This document shows, piece after piece, positions 1 to 9,592 of a DNA stretch of 64,000 nucleotides (its first letter is position 1; each line of letters begins with the position of its first letter). Position numbers and translations under genes: made by a program. Source of the stretch: Anoplopoma fimbria (Eukaryota > Chordata > Actinopteri > Perciformes > Anoplopomatidae); assembly GCF_027596085.1 (NCBI RefSeq), contig NC_072472.1:18229971-18293970 (forward strand). Direction: 5' to 3'. Under the pieces are notes generated by a model, which saw nothing but the letters and a program-made list of their open reading frames with translations, made no database searches and was not told where the DNA came from.

Positions 1-1304
1 CATCAGAACACAAAGAGGATACTAATGAAAGTTCCAACACTGTTTGGAAATTAAGTTGTTCCCTTAATTGATCCCGGATATAATCTCAGCAAAGCTCTGT
101 TCATTCCACATTTGCAAAGTCAAGAAACCCCCGTACTTGAAATAAATAGTACTATATTTTTCCCCCCGAAAATGATTAACAAATAAAACGATCAATATGT
201 GTTTTATTATACAGTGAATGGTCGTAAACATCGGTCTCATAAACTTAATTGGAACAATCAAGTATGTCTCATAAAAACAACATTGCTGCTGCTGGCAGTG
301 TGTGAGACCATCAATGTGAGTAATTTGACATTCTGATCCATTAAGATAAACCAGTTTGATTCTGGACTGTTCGGCTAACTGAGCTGCAAATGACTGTTTT
401 TACTACAAACATGCTCAGATAATTAGGAGAGGAAGTGAACACTTAAAAAAATGCAGCGTCCCACAACTAAAGGTGCAAGATTTTGCCGTGAATTAATTTG
501 GCAACGGTTTGTTAGTACATTTTTTTCAAATGAGGACATAGTACAAACTAGCACAGTGAGTGAACTAGAACTGCTACAAAAGTTTGGTTTGTTTGCATTA
601 AACGGTCTGTCCATAGGTTTTATACAATGATGATATTCAAACCCCTGAATACTGGAGCTTTAAGTAAACAGTTGACTGTTTAATAAACCTTTCCATCGTG
701 TATATAACGTAGGACTCATGTTAAAGTCAATTCCTTTTCTGTTACATATAAAATATTCAGATTAATAAAGATATCCCTTTGAAGGCAAATATGTGTTTGC
801 AATGAAATAATTGAAAAGAGAAATGTCAACAAATAAATTGAAGAAAAAAAAACGTTTCCACAGTCCTGAGAGAGGTATTTGGTCAAATGTATTGAACATC
901 ACAATCATAGTCTGTTATTAAATGATAAAATCTTGTATTACACATGAACTCGTGGATGGAGGGTGCTGTTTGTCAGAATGCGTAAAACACTGAAAGGTGA
1001 TTAAAAAAAATGCTGTCATGCACCTTCACATTAACATTTCAAGGGACAATGGTGTCAAATATATGGCAAAAAAAAACACTTCCTGTAGCATATAAATAGG
1101 TTTGTTTATTGCTTGATCAATGAGGCCCAGCACTGTGAATGTATTGATGAGTCAAATTCACATTAAAACAATCTATTGATTGGCTATTCAATAAACAATT
1201 ATACGGACATACAAATATAGAGATTTATAAATAGTTAAATAGAGCTTAACAAAAATGCATCAGATAAATAAATAATTAGCTAAATAATTACATAAATAAT
1301 TAGA

Positions 1305-1355
<51 letters not shown>

Positions 1356-1416
1356 AAATGATTTGAAGTTGATTTGCCTTCAAAATCCAAGTGTGCCTTG
1401 TAGTTGGGTGTTCGGT
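1..1416 (-). other. lhx1 3' flank, probably including its 3' UTR
   Basis: AT-rich DNA directly after the lhx1 stop with no supported reading frame. On the minus strand the nearest clear AATAAA is at 1105-1110, about 310 bases past the stop, a plausible but unproven polyadenylation signal. Small open frames here look like chance. Confidence 0.4.
1304..1357. repeat. (TAAA)n microsatellite
   Basis: About 13 uninterrupted tetranucleotide units, within an imperfect TAAA-rich tract that begins near 1262. It lies about 60 bases past the lhx1 stop codon, so probably inside the 3' UTR. Confidence 0.9.
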
Positions 1417-1793
1417 TTACCAGACAGTGCCTTCGCTCATTTCTGAGGAGGGTTGTGACAGCTGGTTGGTGTATCCGTTGTCACTGAGGGACACAGTCGT
1501 GTAGGGTGTGCTGGGGCCACACATCTCACTGGAGATGCTGTGCATTGAGCCCGGCATGTTGGGCTCTGGACTGGGTGAGTCCGCGGGATGGTGAGAGACC
1601 GTATCAGAGAAACAGTGCACCTCTCCGGGACAGTGGTGCCCAGGATGGTGGTGGTCCATTGCTCCTAATGGGGTGCCAGCAGGGACAGAGGAGGGCACAA
1701 AGCCCAAGTCTGCAGGAGTCTGGGCATGGGACGATGGTGGGCCTTGGTAGTACTCATAATTCCCTCCTGAGCCATAGTATTCAGCAGGATATT
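1417..1793 (-). CDS. lhx1: lhx1 coding exon 5 (C-terminal region and stop)
   Basis: Residues 274-398, rich in Pro, Ser and His. They include [19 protein letters not shown] and [15 protein letters not shown], which align with the C-terminal transactivation region of LHX1. The TAA stop is at 1417-1419. The acceptor atgcatgcag lies directly upstream, so the in-frame ATG at 1801-1803 belongs to the intron and is not a start. Confidence 0.9.
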
Positions 1794-2656
1794 CTGCATG
1801 CATAGAAATATTGGGATTAGTGCACAGAATGTATCAACATTTAAAGAAAAATATATATAAACAATACAAATAGATTTTTTTTAAAATGTGGTTCTTGAGT
1901 TTTTACTGAAATAAACAAACTCAACAGTACTCAACACAAGATAGATTAATTACATTATAGTGACTACATCAATCTGAAGAAGCATATTAAATTGATATTA
2001 GTAGGCACGTTCCTCAAGTACTATTAATTGCAAGGAAATGATCAACCCTACATCCCAAAAAAAGCATACAGCTCACCTCCATAATAGGAGAAGTGTCCAA
2101 GCTCTTCCGCCTCCAGTCTCTCTCCCAGCGCCCTCATCCTCCTCTGGCCGCGGAAGAACACGTGTCTGCGGCCACCCAGAGAGCTGAGCTGCTTCATGCG
2201 TCTCTCTTTGGACCTCCGATTTTGGAACCAAACCTTTTCGGACAAAAAGTGATTGGACGAGCAGCGTGAGTGACACAAGCAGGAAAACAAAACAGACATA
2301 CCACAAGAAAATAGGTTCCCCTGTACCCGTTTCTGACTTGCAGGGCCTTTGTGAGCATCACAGTAACGTTTTTGAGTTCCTCGCTGCGTGGAAATTTTCG
2401 ATTTCGATCATTTTAAGATCGAAATGAGTCATTTCCCTTAAATATTTACTTGCATTTTTCGCCATACAAAATGGAAATGCTGTTTAGGTCAAACATATTT
2501 TATTATTAGGCTGTCTGGAAGAGTGAATACGGATTTTTTTTTTAAATGTATCAAAAGCTAATTTGAACTGATGACAATTTAGCCCACAAAACAAAATGTA
2601 CCTTTAAGCATTTCAATGTTTAAAACGACGCGTCAATCCAACAGGAAATTGCATCA

Positions 2657-2692
<36 letters not shown>

Positions 2693-3679
2693 GTCCACAT
2701 GGACAAGAAGCTAAGTGAGTCCTGCTTTTAAAGGTTTTAAGAGCGCAATGGGATTAAAGATTATGGAAAACAAAATGGTTTGGAAACCTTATATTGAAGA
2801 AAAAAAAAGAATCAGAAGAGCATTTAAGACCAATCCCCTAAGAGTGTGCCTAAAAGTCTCCCCAAAGACCTCACAACAGTTTTCTGTGTCCATAAAAGCC
2901 TTTTGGTATGTAGGTTATAATAAAGGCTGACTTGATTCTCTGTTGTGTTGGTCCTCCAGACACCATGTCACATCTTAAAACACTGTGGGTGGAACTGGGG
3001 GCCCGACACTGGAGGAAGCATGGATCAGCTCTCGGTGTCAGCTTTTTTTTTTTTTTTTTTTAATTTTCTTTTACTTTCTCTTTCTTTAGCCTTTTACCTG
3101 GATGACTCTCATGGTGAGGCCGGTCTCCCGTGACAGCTGTTCCCTGATGTGTCTCGTGGGTTTCGGCGTGGCCGCGAAAGCCGCTTTCAGGACCTCGAGC
3201 TGCTTGGCTTTGATGGTGGTCCGAGGCCCGCGTCGCTTCCCGACGGCGCTCGTCTCGTCATTCTCGTTGTTGGTGTCTTTGTCTGATATATGTCCCGTTT
3301 CGGAGTCCTTCCCGTCGTCCTGCGGGTCCTGGGAGTCCGGAGAGAGGCTCGGGTCGCTGCACGTCGTGACTGCCACGAGAATGAGATTCGCTGTGTGTTA
3401 GCACGTGATTCTGAGAATCTAAATCATTCCCTCCAGAAGAACAGTGGCAATGCTAAAGTGTGTTATTAACATAGCAGCAATTCTAAATGAATTCATCATA
3501 ATATATTATATTATCATCGATATTCGGAATACCCAACTTTGATGGTATCACTATAAGTAAAATACACCAATTTGAACTGGATTTTTTAAAGGATTAGACC
3601 TGAAAATCTGCTGCTTCTGTTGTTATTAATAATATAATAATAATCATAATCCTACTACTACTAGTAGTAGTACTACTAC

Positions 3680-3732
<53 letters not shown>

Positions 3733-4990
3733 GAATGCTAATACTAATATTACTCATTATAATAATAATAAGAAAACTAATAATAAGAAAAAATCAATAA
3801 AATAAAAAATAATAATACATATAATAATACTATATTTTTCATTTATTAAAGATATTTTCAAAAACGTTAAACACATTTCAGAATGGCTTGATTAATCACC
3901 TGAAAGGAGGATGGTGTCTTTTCCATTGTTATTCTGGTAGTCCTCCTTACAAACAAACTTGAACTCGTCCAGGATGTACAGTTCCTCTCCGGTGGACAGC
4001 TGTTTGTTACACATCACACAGGTGAAACAGTTCAGGTGAAACACTTTGCTCTTGGCCCTGCGGACAAGATCACTGGGTAAAATCCCTTGTGCGCAACCGT
4101 CACACTTGGTCCCAAACGTCCTGTTGGAAGAGGGAGAGCAACAGTCAGGGGGAAGTTTCTGCAGCATATACACATGTTAGAGTAATGCCTGAGATAAGGG
4201 CTTTTTCTTTTAAAATTATATTTGAGTAAATTAATAATGGGTTCACAACACTGAGTTCCACTCTGTCAGAGGGCAATTGTCCACAAAGAAATCTGCCTAG
4301 TAATGAATTTCAATTCAGTTTATTTCAGAAACAATGTCTAATATCTAAACCCTGATCTTAAGTAACATGAAAAATATTACAGTAATATAATATAATTATC
4401 CCCTTATGAGTGCAAATCCATCATAGCAATCCCACGTGCAATAAGGGATTGTCGAAAAGCTGCTATAATATAACTCAAAAGGCCTACTGCAGAGAAAACA
4501 TATACATTTCTTTTTCTTAATATTTTTTAATGTAAAAAAACAACAACACTTTATAAATATACTAACATCTGCACTATTTGCACGAAGTAGCAGGTCCGTC
4601 AGAGTGTATGGAACCCCTGGTAGAACACAGTCCAGTAGTTTTAATACAACAGGCCCCTTCGGCGTTTGATCCACATCCATTTTGTCCTTACTTTTAACAT
4701 TGAAATTGTTATTTACTTTGGACTGAATACGTTTCTGTTTTATCGGCTAAAAAATATATTTGATAGCGTTTTTTTAAAAATTATTTGTAGATACTAAACC
4801 ATAACACTTTGGATGCTTACCTGAAGAAGTCATTCTTACAATACAGCCTCCCTTCTCGTGAAAAACACTTCTCTGACAAAGTGCATTTGCATTCGCAGCA
4901 CTGGACACATTTGATGTGCCATGGTCTGTCCAAAACTTTAAGCAAGAACCTATCAAGAATAGGCTTTTCACAGCTGGAGCACTGAAGCAT
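1417..4990 (-). CDS. lhx1: LIM-homeobox transcription factor Lhx1-like, complete, five exons
   Basis: The product is a nuclear DNA-binding LIM-homeodomain protein; in the Lhx1/Lhx5 family these act with LDB1 in head organiser, kidney and neuron specification. Coding exons are 4821-4990, 3900-4120, 3098-3369, 2077-2233 and 1417-1793. All have GT-AG introns and the total is 1197 bp, or 398 residues; human LHX1 has about 406. LIM1 spans residues 4-54 (C4, C7, H25, C28, C31, C34, C51, D54) and LIM2 spans 63-117 (C63, C66, H85, C88, C91, C94, C114, D117). The homeodomain is 176-235, with W223, F224 and N226 in helix 3. The protein ends in SEMSEGTVW, like the EMNEAAVW end of LHX1. The start was chosen because ATG at 4988-4990 opens directly into LIM1. 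The N-terminus ([11 protein letters not shown]) and homeodomain positions 15, 35, 36 and 41 differ from the usual Lhx1/5 residues as I remember them, so this may be a divergent teleost duplicate. The SEZ6 linkage favours lhx1 over lhx5; the a/b paralogue is not decided. Confidence 0.9.
2077..2233 (-). CDS. lhx1: lhx1 coding exon 4 (homeodomain recognition helix)
   Basis: Residues 222-273, beginning [16 protein letters not shown] (homeodomain helix 3 with Asn51) and continuing into the conserved arginine-rich segment after it. The acceptor is gaaaag with a weak pyrimidine tract; the donor is gtgagc after SYYG. Confidence 0.92.
2234..3097. other. lhx1 intron 3
   Basis: GT-AG intron between the two halves of the homeodomain. 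It holds a 24-base T tract near 2667-2690 and a T tract at 3043-3061. No other feature is seen. Confidence 0.8.
3098..3369 (-). CDS. lhx1: lhx1 coding exon 3 (acidic linker and homeodomain helices 1-2)
   Basis: Residues 131-221. The linker keeps the family motif [15 protein letters not shown] and is followed by [15 protein letters not shown] at the homeodomain start. The exon ends at RVIQ with donor gtaaaag, splitting the homeodomain just before WFQNRR. This is the usual Lhx1/5 intron position. Confidence 0.92.
3652..3731. repeat. (TAC/TAG)n palindrome running into (TAA)n microsatellite, lhx1 intron 2
   Basis: A TAC repeat turns into TAG through a central CTAG at about 3661-3662. This gives a perfect self-complementary stretch of about 20 bases. 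It is followed by more than 15 TAA units from about 3681. Confidence 0.85.
3900..4120 (-). CDS. lhx1: lhx1 coding exon 2 (LIM2)
   Basis: The acceptor cttccaacag precedes [12 protein letters not shown], which matches the start of LIM2. The exon ends one base into a codon at donor gtgatt. It encodes residues 57-130. The last dozen residues ([11 protein letters not shown]) are a linker unlike other Lhx1 proteins that I recall. Confidence 0.9.
4121..4820. other. lhx1 intron 1
   Basis: AT-rich GT-AG intron between LIM1 and LIM2. The open frame at 4396-4680 in it has no recognisable domain. No other feature is seen. Confidence 0.75.
4821..4990 (-). CDS. lhx1: lhx1 coding exon 1 (LIM1)
   Basis: The exon encodes residues 1-56 plus two bases of codon 57, covering the whole first LIM zinc-binding domain. 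The ATG is at 4988-4990, and the donor gtaagc at 4815-4820 follows the codons for FF. A longer open frame overlapping this region on the same strand is a frame shadow: the LIM1 cysteines appear only in the frame used here. Confidence 0.9.
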
Positions 4991-5479
4991 TGTCCGGAGT
5001 TATTCCCAGCCCAGTGTGGGTGATATATATAATACTCTGTTGATGCTCTTTTTCCAACGTCCACAGTCGCCTCGGTGTTGACTTGCTTGGGTATATGATC
5101 CCGGAAATCCAATGTATCCAAATGAATCGAAATAATCACAACACCATCTGTGAGATTAAATGCAGCTCGTCTGTTCCACGAGACAACAATCCACATGTGG
5201 CAAACAGCTCCAAATGAAAGGTTGACTGTTGAAAAAGCAGCATTTCTGGTACAAAATTATAGACTGTAGATCATCGCGGGCCCGTCGAGATCATCTGAAG
5301 TGTGCGAATTTAAGGGTTGGCACAGAAAAAAGAAATAACCGACCCACAATGTTTCCCGAGAGGTGTCTTAAATAGAGAAAAATAACGATGACATGCTATC
5401 AGTGCGCTCAGCCTCATCATTTGTGTCCCATTTTCCCTCTGATGAGCTCTCAGTCTGAGAGAAACGCTGTAATGAGCGC
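4991..5479 (-). other. Probable lhx1 5' UTR and leader region
   Basis: Sequence between the lhx1 ATG and the candidate promoter, with no supported upstream coding exon. Its extent depends on the unproven promoter assignment. Confidence 0.35.
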
Positions 5480-5530
5480 ACCTCTTAAAGCTCAGCCTAT
5501 TGCCTATTAAGAGACGCGTGACGTCATCTC
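5480..5530 (-). promoter_or_regulatory. Candidate lhx1 core promoter with consensus CRE
   Basis: A full palindromic CRE (TGACGTCA) lies at 5519-5526, about 530 bases upstream of the lhx1 ATG. Further downstream in the direction of transcription are an AT-rich CTTAATAGG and, about 35 bases from the CRE, a TTTAAG TATA-like element. No transcript evidence is available, so the start site is inferred. Confidence 0.35.
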
Positions 5531-5766
5531 CAGGAGAAACCTATGAGCAGCCTTTCCAGTTCACTCCACCACATGTACTTTGGTATTGTGCAAAGAGAGT
5601 AAAAATAAATAAATAGGGTTATGAAGTAAAATAAAATAAAATAAAATACAAGTATCTAGTTTTAAACACTTTTAATAAAAAATAAAAAAAATAGTCAAAA
5701 CAAATATTCTTCCATTTCCCGGAATAAGACAGACAAACAGGTAGCAACACAACTTTAAATAAAAAC

Positions 5767-5793
5767 ATGACATTAATGCTTCATTAATGTCAT
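5767..5793. repeat. Perfect 12-bp inverted repeat with homeodomain cores
   Basis: Arms 5767-5778 and 5782-5793 (ATGACATTAATG and its complement) are separated by CTT. Each arm has a TAAT/ATTA core. It lies about 780 bases upstream of the lhx1 ATG. Confidence 0.8.
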
Positions 5794-7709
5794 ATTGAAA
5801 AGGAAAAGGATCCAAGGGAAGTTTCATCCAAGATTTCTAATGACGGTGAAACTGGCTGACCAAGGAGCTGTATCGGTAAAGAATTAATAAGAATCGAAAA
5901 TAAAAATATATCCACCCTCCAACAACGCTCTTATTACAATAATACCCATTTTTATCTCTGAAGGATAGCCTGCTGAGGGTCAGTGATGATATCATAAGAA
6001 TAAACTATTCCCTGGGTTGTGTGGGAGAATAAGACTGCATCAGGGGCAGATGACAAATGATCAGCAGGCCCTATCCCTCCAGCATGGGGAGTGGACAGAT
6101 GAACATGCCCAACACAAGCTTTACACGTGGGTGAATGTTGCGCCCCTACATTATACTTAATTTCGTCTGTAAAGACACGGATCACTAATGGTTAGAATCT
6201 CTGGGCGATAGGCTGCCTCTGCTAGATGTTATCGCACCGTGTTGGTGCACTGGAGAAGGAGATAGTGAATGTCCCCATACAAGCTCCCAGCTCTGGTAGT
6301 CCCTGATATCTTGTGATATCTCAGCTCCCGACAGATAACGTTAAACGCGAGTGAGGGAGTGAGTCAGCTTTTTCTTACCCAGATTTCTGATTTGTTTTTG
6401 GAGGGCCACGTCATGAGCTAAATGCAAAACGTAATTTAATGATTTATTTGACAGCTGTTAGAACGGATAAAAATAGAGTTAATAGAATGTCAATGGTTGC
6501 ATGTGTGCACGTGCCTCCAGTTCCTGTCTATTTCAATTTTTTTTCAAATTTCTATCAATTTTATCATTTTTAATTTTCCTTTTGAAACTCTAAATCTAGC
6601 TCCAAAAGTATTCAAAATAAATCAAACAAAAGTATGCACAAAGGATACTTTTTTTTTTTAAATCATTGAACCCCCATGTCTTATCTTAACATTTGCCTTA
6701 ATTTCCCTTTGGAATGTGAACATGAAAAATGAATAATTTTCTGATATTCTTAAATTATCCTGCAACACCAGGCTTTTATTTCAAAATAGCAGTGTATTTT
6801 GTGAAAGTCGCAATACTGAGCCTTTATACTGCACACACTGAAAAAACATTTTGTAACCTAAATTCATACACAATCTCAGATCTTTTAATTGTTTACAAAC
6901 TTTTGTGTGAAATAAACTCATAATTAACCGTAGACTCATATATCATAAATGCACCACTGTTATGTCAGCAGAGCCAGCTTTGGGCATTCTAATAAAGCAT
7001 GTACAGCACCTCAATGCACTCTGGAATACTAAAAATACAGAAATGACATCATAGCATAAAGAGAATAATCTCTAAGTAATTCAACAAAATAGACAAAGTT
7101 ACACAAATTATGTTTTTTTCAGAGTAAAGTTGAACATTTTCTACTATCAAACACAATGGCCAAATTGCTTTTCTTCATTTAAGAATTCAACAGTGTTGAA
7201 TGCATGGCTTTATGAACACTATAAACAATGGTGTTGCACACATCCCTGCCAGGTAGATTTCCAAAAGAAAAAATGCCTGATGTTACAATGTCTGTCCTGT
7301 TTGCAATGTATTGTCAGATGTGAGCACAGCATATCATCTTGGTCCCTCCCATATTCTATGTGATGCTAACAGCATTAACCTACAGATTAGTTATTCTTAA
7401 TGCTTAGGACTTCTCCTACATCTATGTTGTTTTACAAACCTGATCTCTGTTGCCTAAATGTAAAATTGGGTGACAATAGAAAGACCAGAGGGGAAAGTAA
7501 TTATCTCCGTGGTATCCTAAGTGCGAGTTGTGTGGATGAAGTGTCTCCTTCTGGGTTTGTGTTTCTCCATTAGAGGTGTTGATTAGAAGCCTAGCCCGGT
7601 GAGCTGCCCCCCTGCATCACTCCAACACACAAGAGGTCTCTGTGCAGCACTGGATTCTGGCAGGGTGCACGCTGTTTGTTTTGGAATGAAAAAAAGCATG
7701 TCATTAGTG

Positions 7710-7840
7710 TTTGTTAATTGCAGCTAATTGGCCTTAACAAGATGAACAGGCCACCCACTGGGAGCGTTCATACAAATAATTTGTAGAAAACAAAATTAAT
7801 TACTAGATGCTAATTAAAGTCAATTAAAGCTGATTAGGTA
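7710..7840. promoter_or_regulatory. Candidate enhancer: cluster of TAATTA/TAATTG homeodomain sites
   Basis: TAATTG occurs at 7715-7720 and 7725-7730, TAATTA at 7797-7802 and 7811-7816, CAATTA at 7821-7826 and GATTA near 7832. These core sites fall in about 120 bases within locally more complex sequence about 2.7 kb upstream of lhx1. Conservation could not be tested. Confidence 0.3.
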
Positions 7841-9542
7841 GTGGTGGAATGGGGAAGTTATAGACGGGAGGGAAATACCTGGCAACACAACATGGCATGG
7901 CAAATACATCTGACAGAGAGCTCCCCACTGTGAAACAGGATGGCCTTCAGCCTTTCCCTCCCTGTATGTGCTGAATGCAGCTTAGCAGAAGTCTCGATTG
8001 TTCCATCAGAATCTCACCTAAGGAAAGTGTTAACATTATAACTGCATAATAGGATGAGGATTGCATTTGGCAAAAGTTTGATCAAGAAGACTCAGACTCG
8101 TTATCACCCTCATTCACTCCCTCCTTCTAGTATCCTATCAGTCTGAAATTGAAGAAGCAATTGGCCCACCGTTTTACATCCTTTAATGGTCGTCTGTAGT
8201 GTTTTGTACGGCATAGCTTGCGCTAAATTTGAGCTAAATTAGTTTAATCTAGCTCAGCTTGATTGAGTATTTTTAAAACTTGGTGTAAGTATGTTATAGG
8301 ATTAAAAAAAAGAAAAGTCAGGGTGGCACTCAAGTAGCTTTTTTTCCCCTCAGGGAAGTTACTGATAGAAAAATCTCTCTCAGCATCTAGACTGTTTGGA
8401 CTTTTCATATGTAATCATATTTTTAAGATTTTGTTTAGTTTCAAAGGACTCACTGAACAGAATTTATTTATTCTGATCTAGTTCTACAAAGATTGCACAG
8501 CATACTATGTGTTCTTTTAGAATAATTATTCATATTAAAAAGAGTTTCTTGTAAAATATTTTAGTCTTTTATTTAACTTAAATGGAAAAAACTGAACATT
8601 GTTGGAAGAGTACCTTTACTGCAAAAATGACATCTCAACTGTTAAGCAGCGACTCATAAATGGAAAATGTGTGGCCAGATGATAAAAAAATGTTGTTAGG
8701 ATCCAAAGAAACTCAGAAATGCATAAATAGTTACATTTCCATTGTTTGTTTTAAACCAGCTTGTCTTGTGTAATACCGAGAAGTGTTTCTAATATTAAGT
8801 TTACCCTCAATAATATACTACAAACATTTAAGTATAATGCAAAACAATTCAACAGCACCAAAAACTACAGCCTCCTAAATGAAAGTTGAACACCAACACC
8901 TCTCTGAAACATTATAACCTATATTAATTTGGATGTATTGCAGGGCTATGGTATCAGACCACATTAGTTTTTAGCTCATAAACTGGTGATTGAGAATGTG
9001 TGGTCTGGAACTGGCATTAAGCACAGTTTAATATCCATTTCTTGCCAAGGAACATACCATCTGCACCCTCTATGCTCCGAGTCAACTGACCTCCTGCCTT
9101 AACTGTTTTTTAGAGCTGAGAAGTGGAACAGCTTGGCGTGACATTTGCAGTGCCCAGCATACAACACAGAGCTATACTTCTTTTAGCAGCCTAAGCTAGA
9201 CTGAATTAGCATAATACAGGTAGCACAGAGAAGGGGAATTCAGAGCTACTGTCATGCAGTATGGGTTGAAGAAATCCAAAGTATAGTTACTGATTTCTAC
9301 CCATTTGACAAAAGCAACAAAAGTGAATATGATGGTCGAGTTAGGAGGTAACAAAATGCCGGAAAGGTAGCTCCCTCATGCAAAAACACACATCACTAAA
9401 GCAGGAAGAGCCATCAATGCCGGGCTGACAGCAACAGAGTGAAGGGTAATCTATATTGACCACCTCTACCCTGACTGCCAAATCATATCAGGGATTTATC
9501 TCATTCACACGTGCATCTCCATCAATCTAACACCTATACATT

Positions 9543-9592
9543 TATATTATGGATGGTTTTCACTGACGCCAGTGAAAACCATCCATAATATA
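9543..9592. repeat. Perfect 23-bp inverted repeat with 4-base loop
   Basis: Arms 9543-9565 and 9570-9592 are exact reverse complements around ACGC. The inner arm reads GGATGGTTTTCACTG. No coding frame or target-site duplication is seen. It could be a remnant of paired transposon ends or a recent palindromic insertion. Confidence 0.85.

Noticed and set aside
4774..5196. 140-codon minus-strand open frame over the lhx1 start
   Set aside because: Wrong frame; the LIM1 cysteine pattern is encoded in the other frame from ATG 4988-4990.
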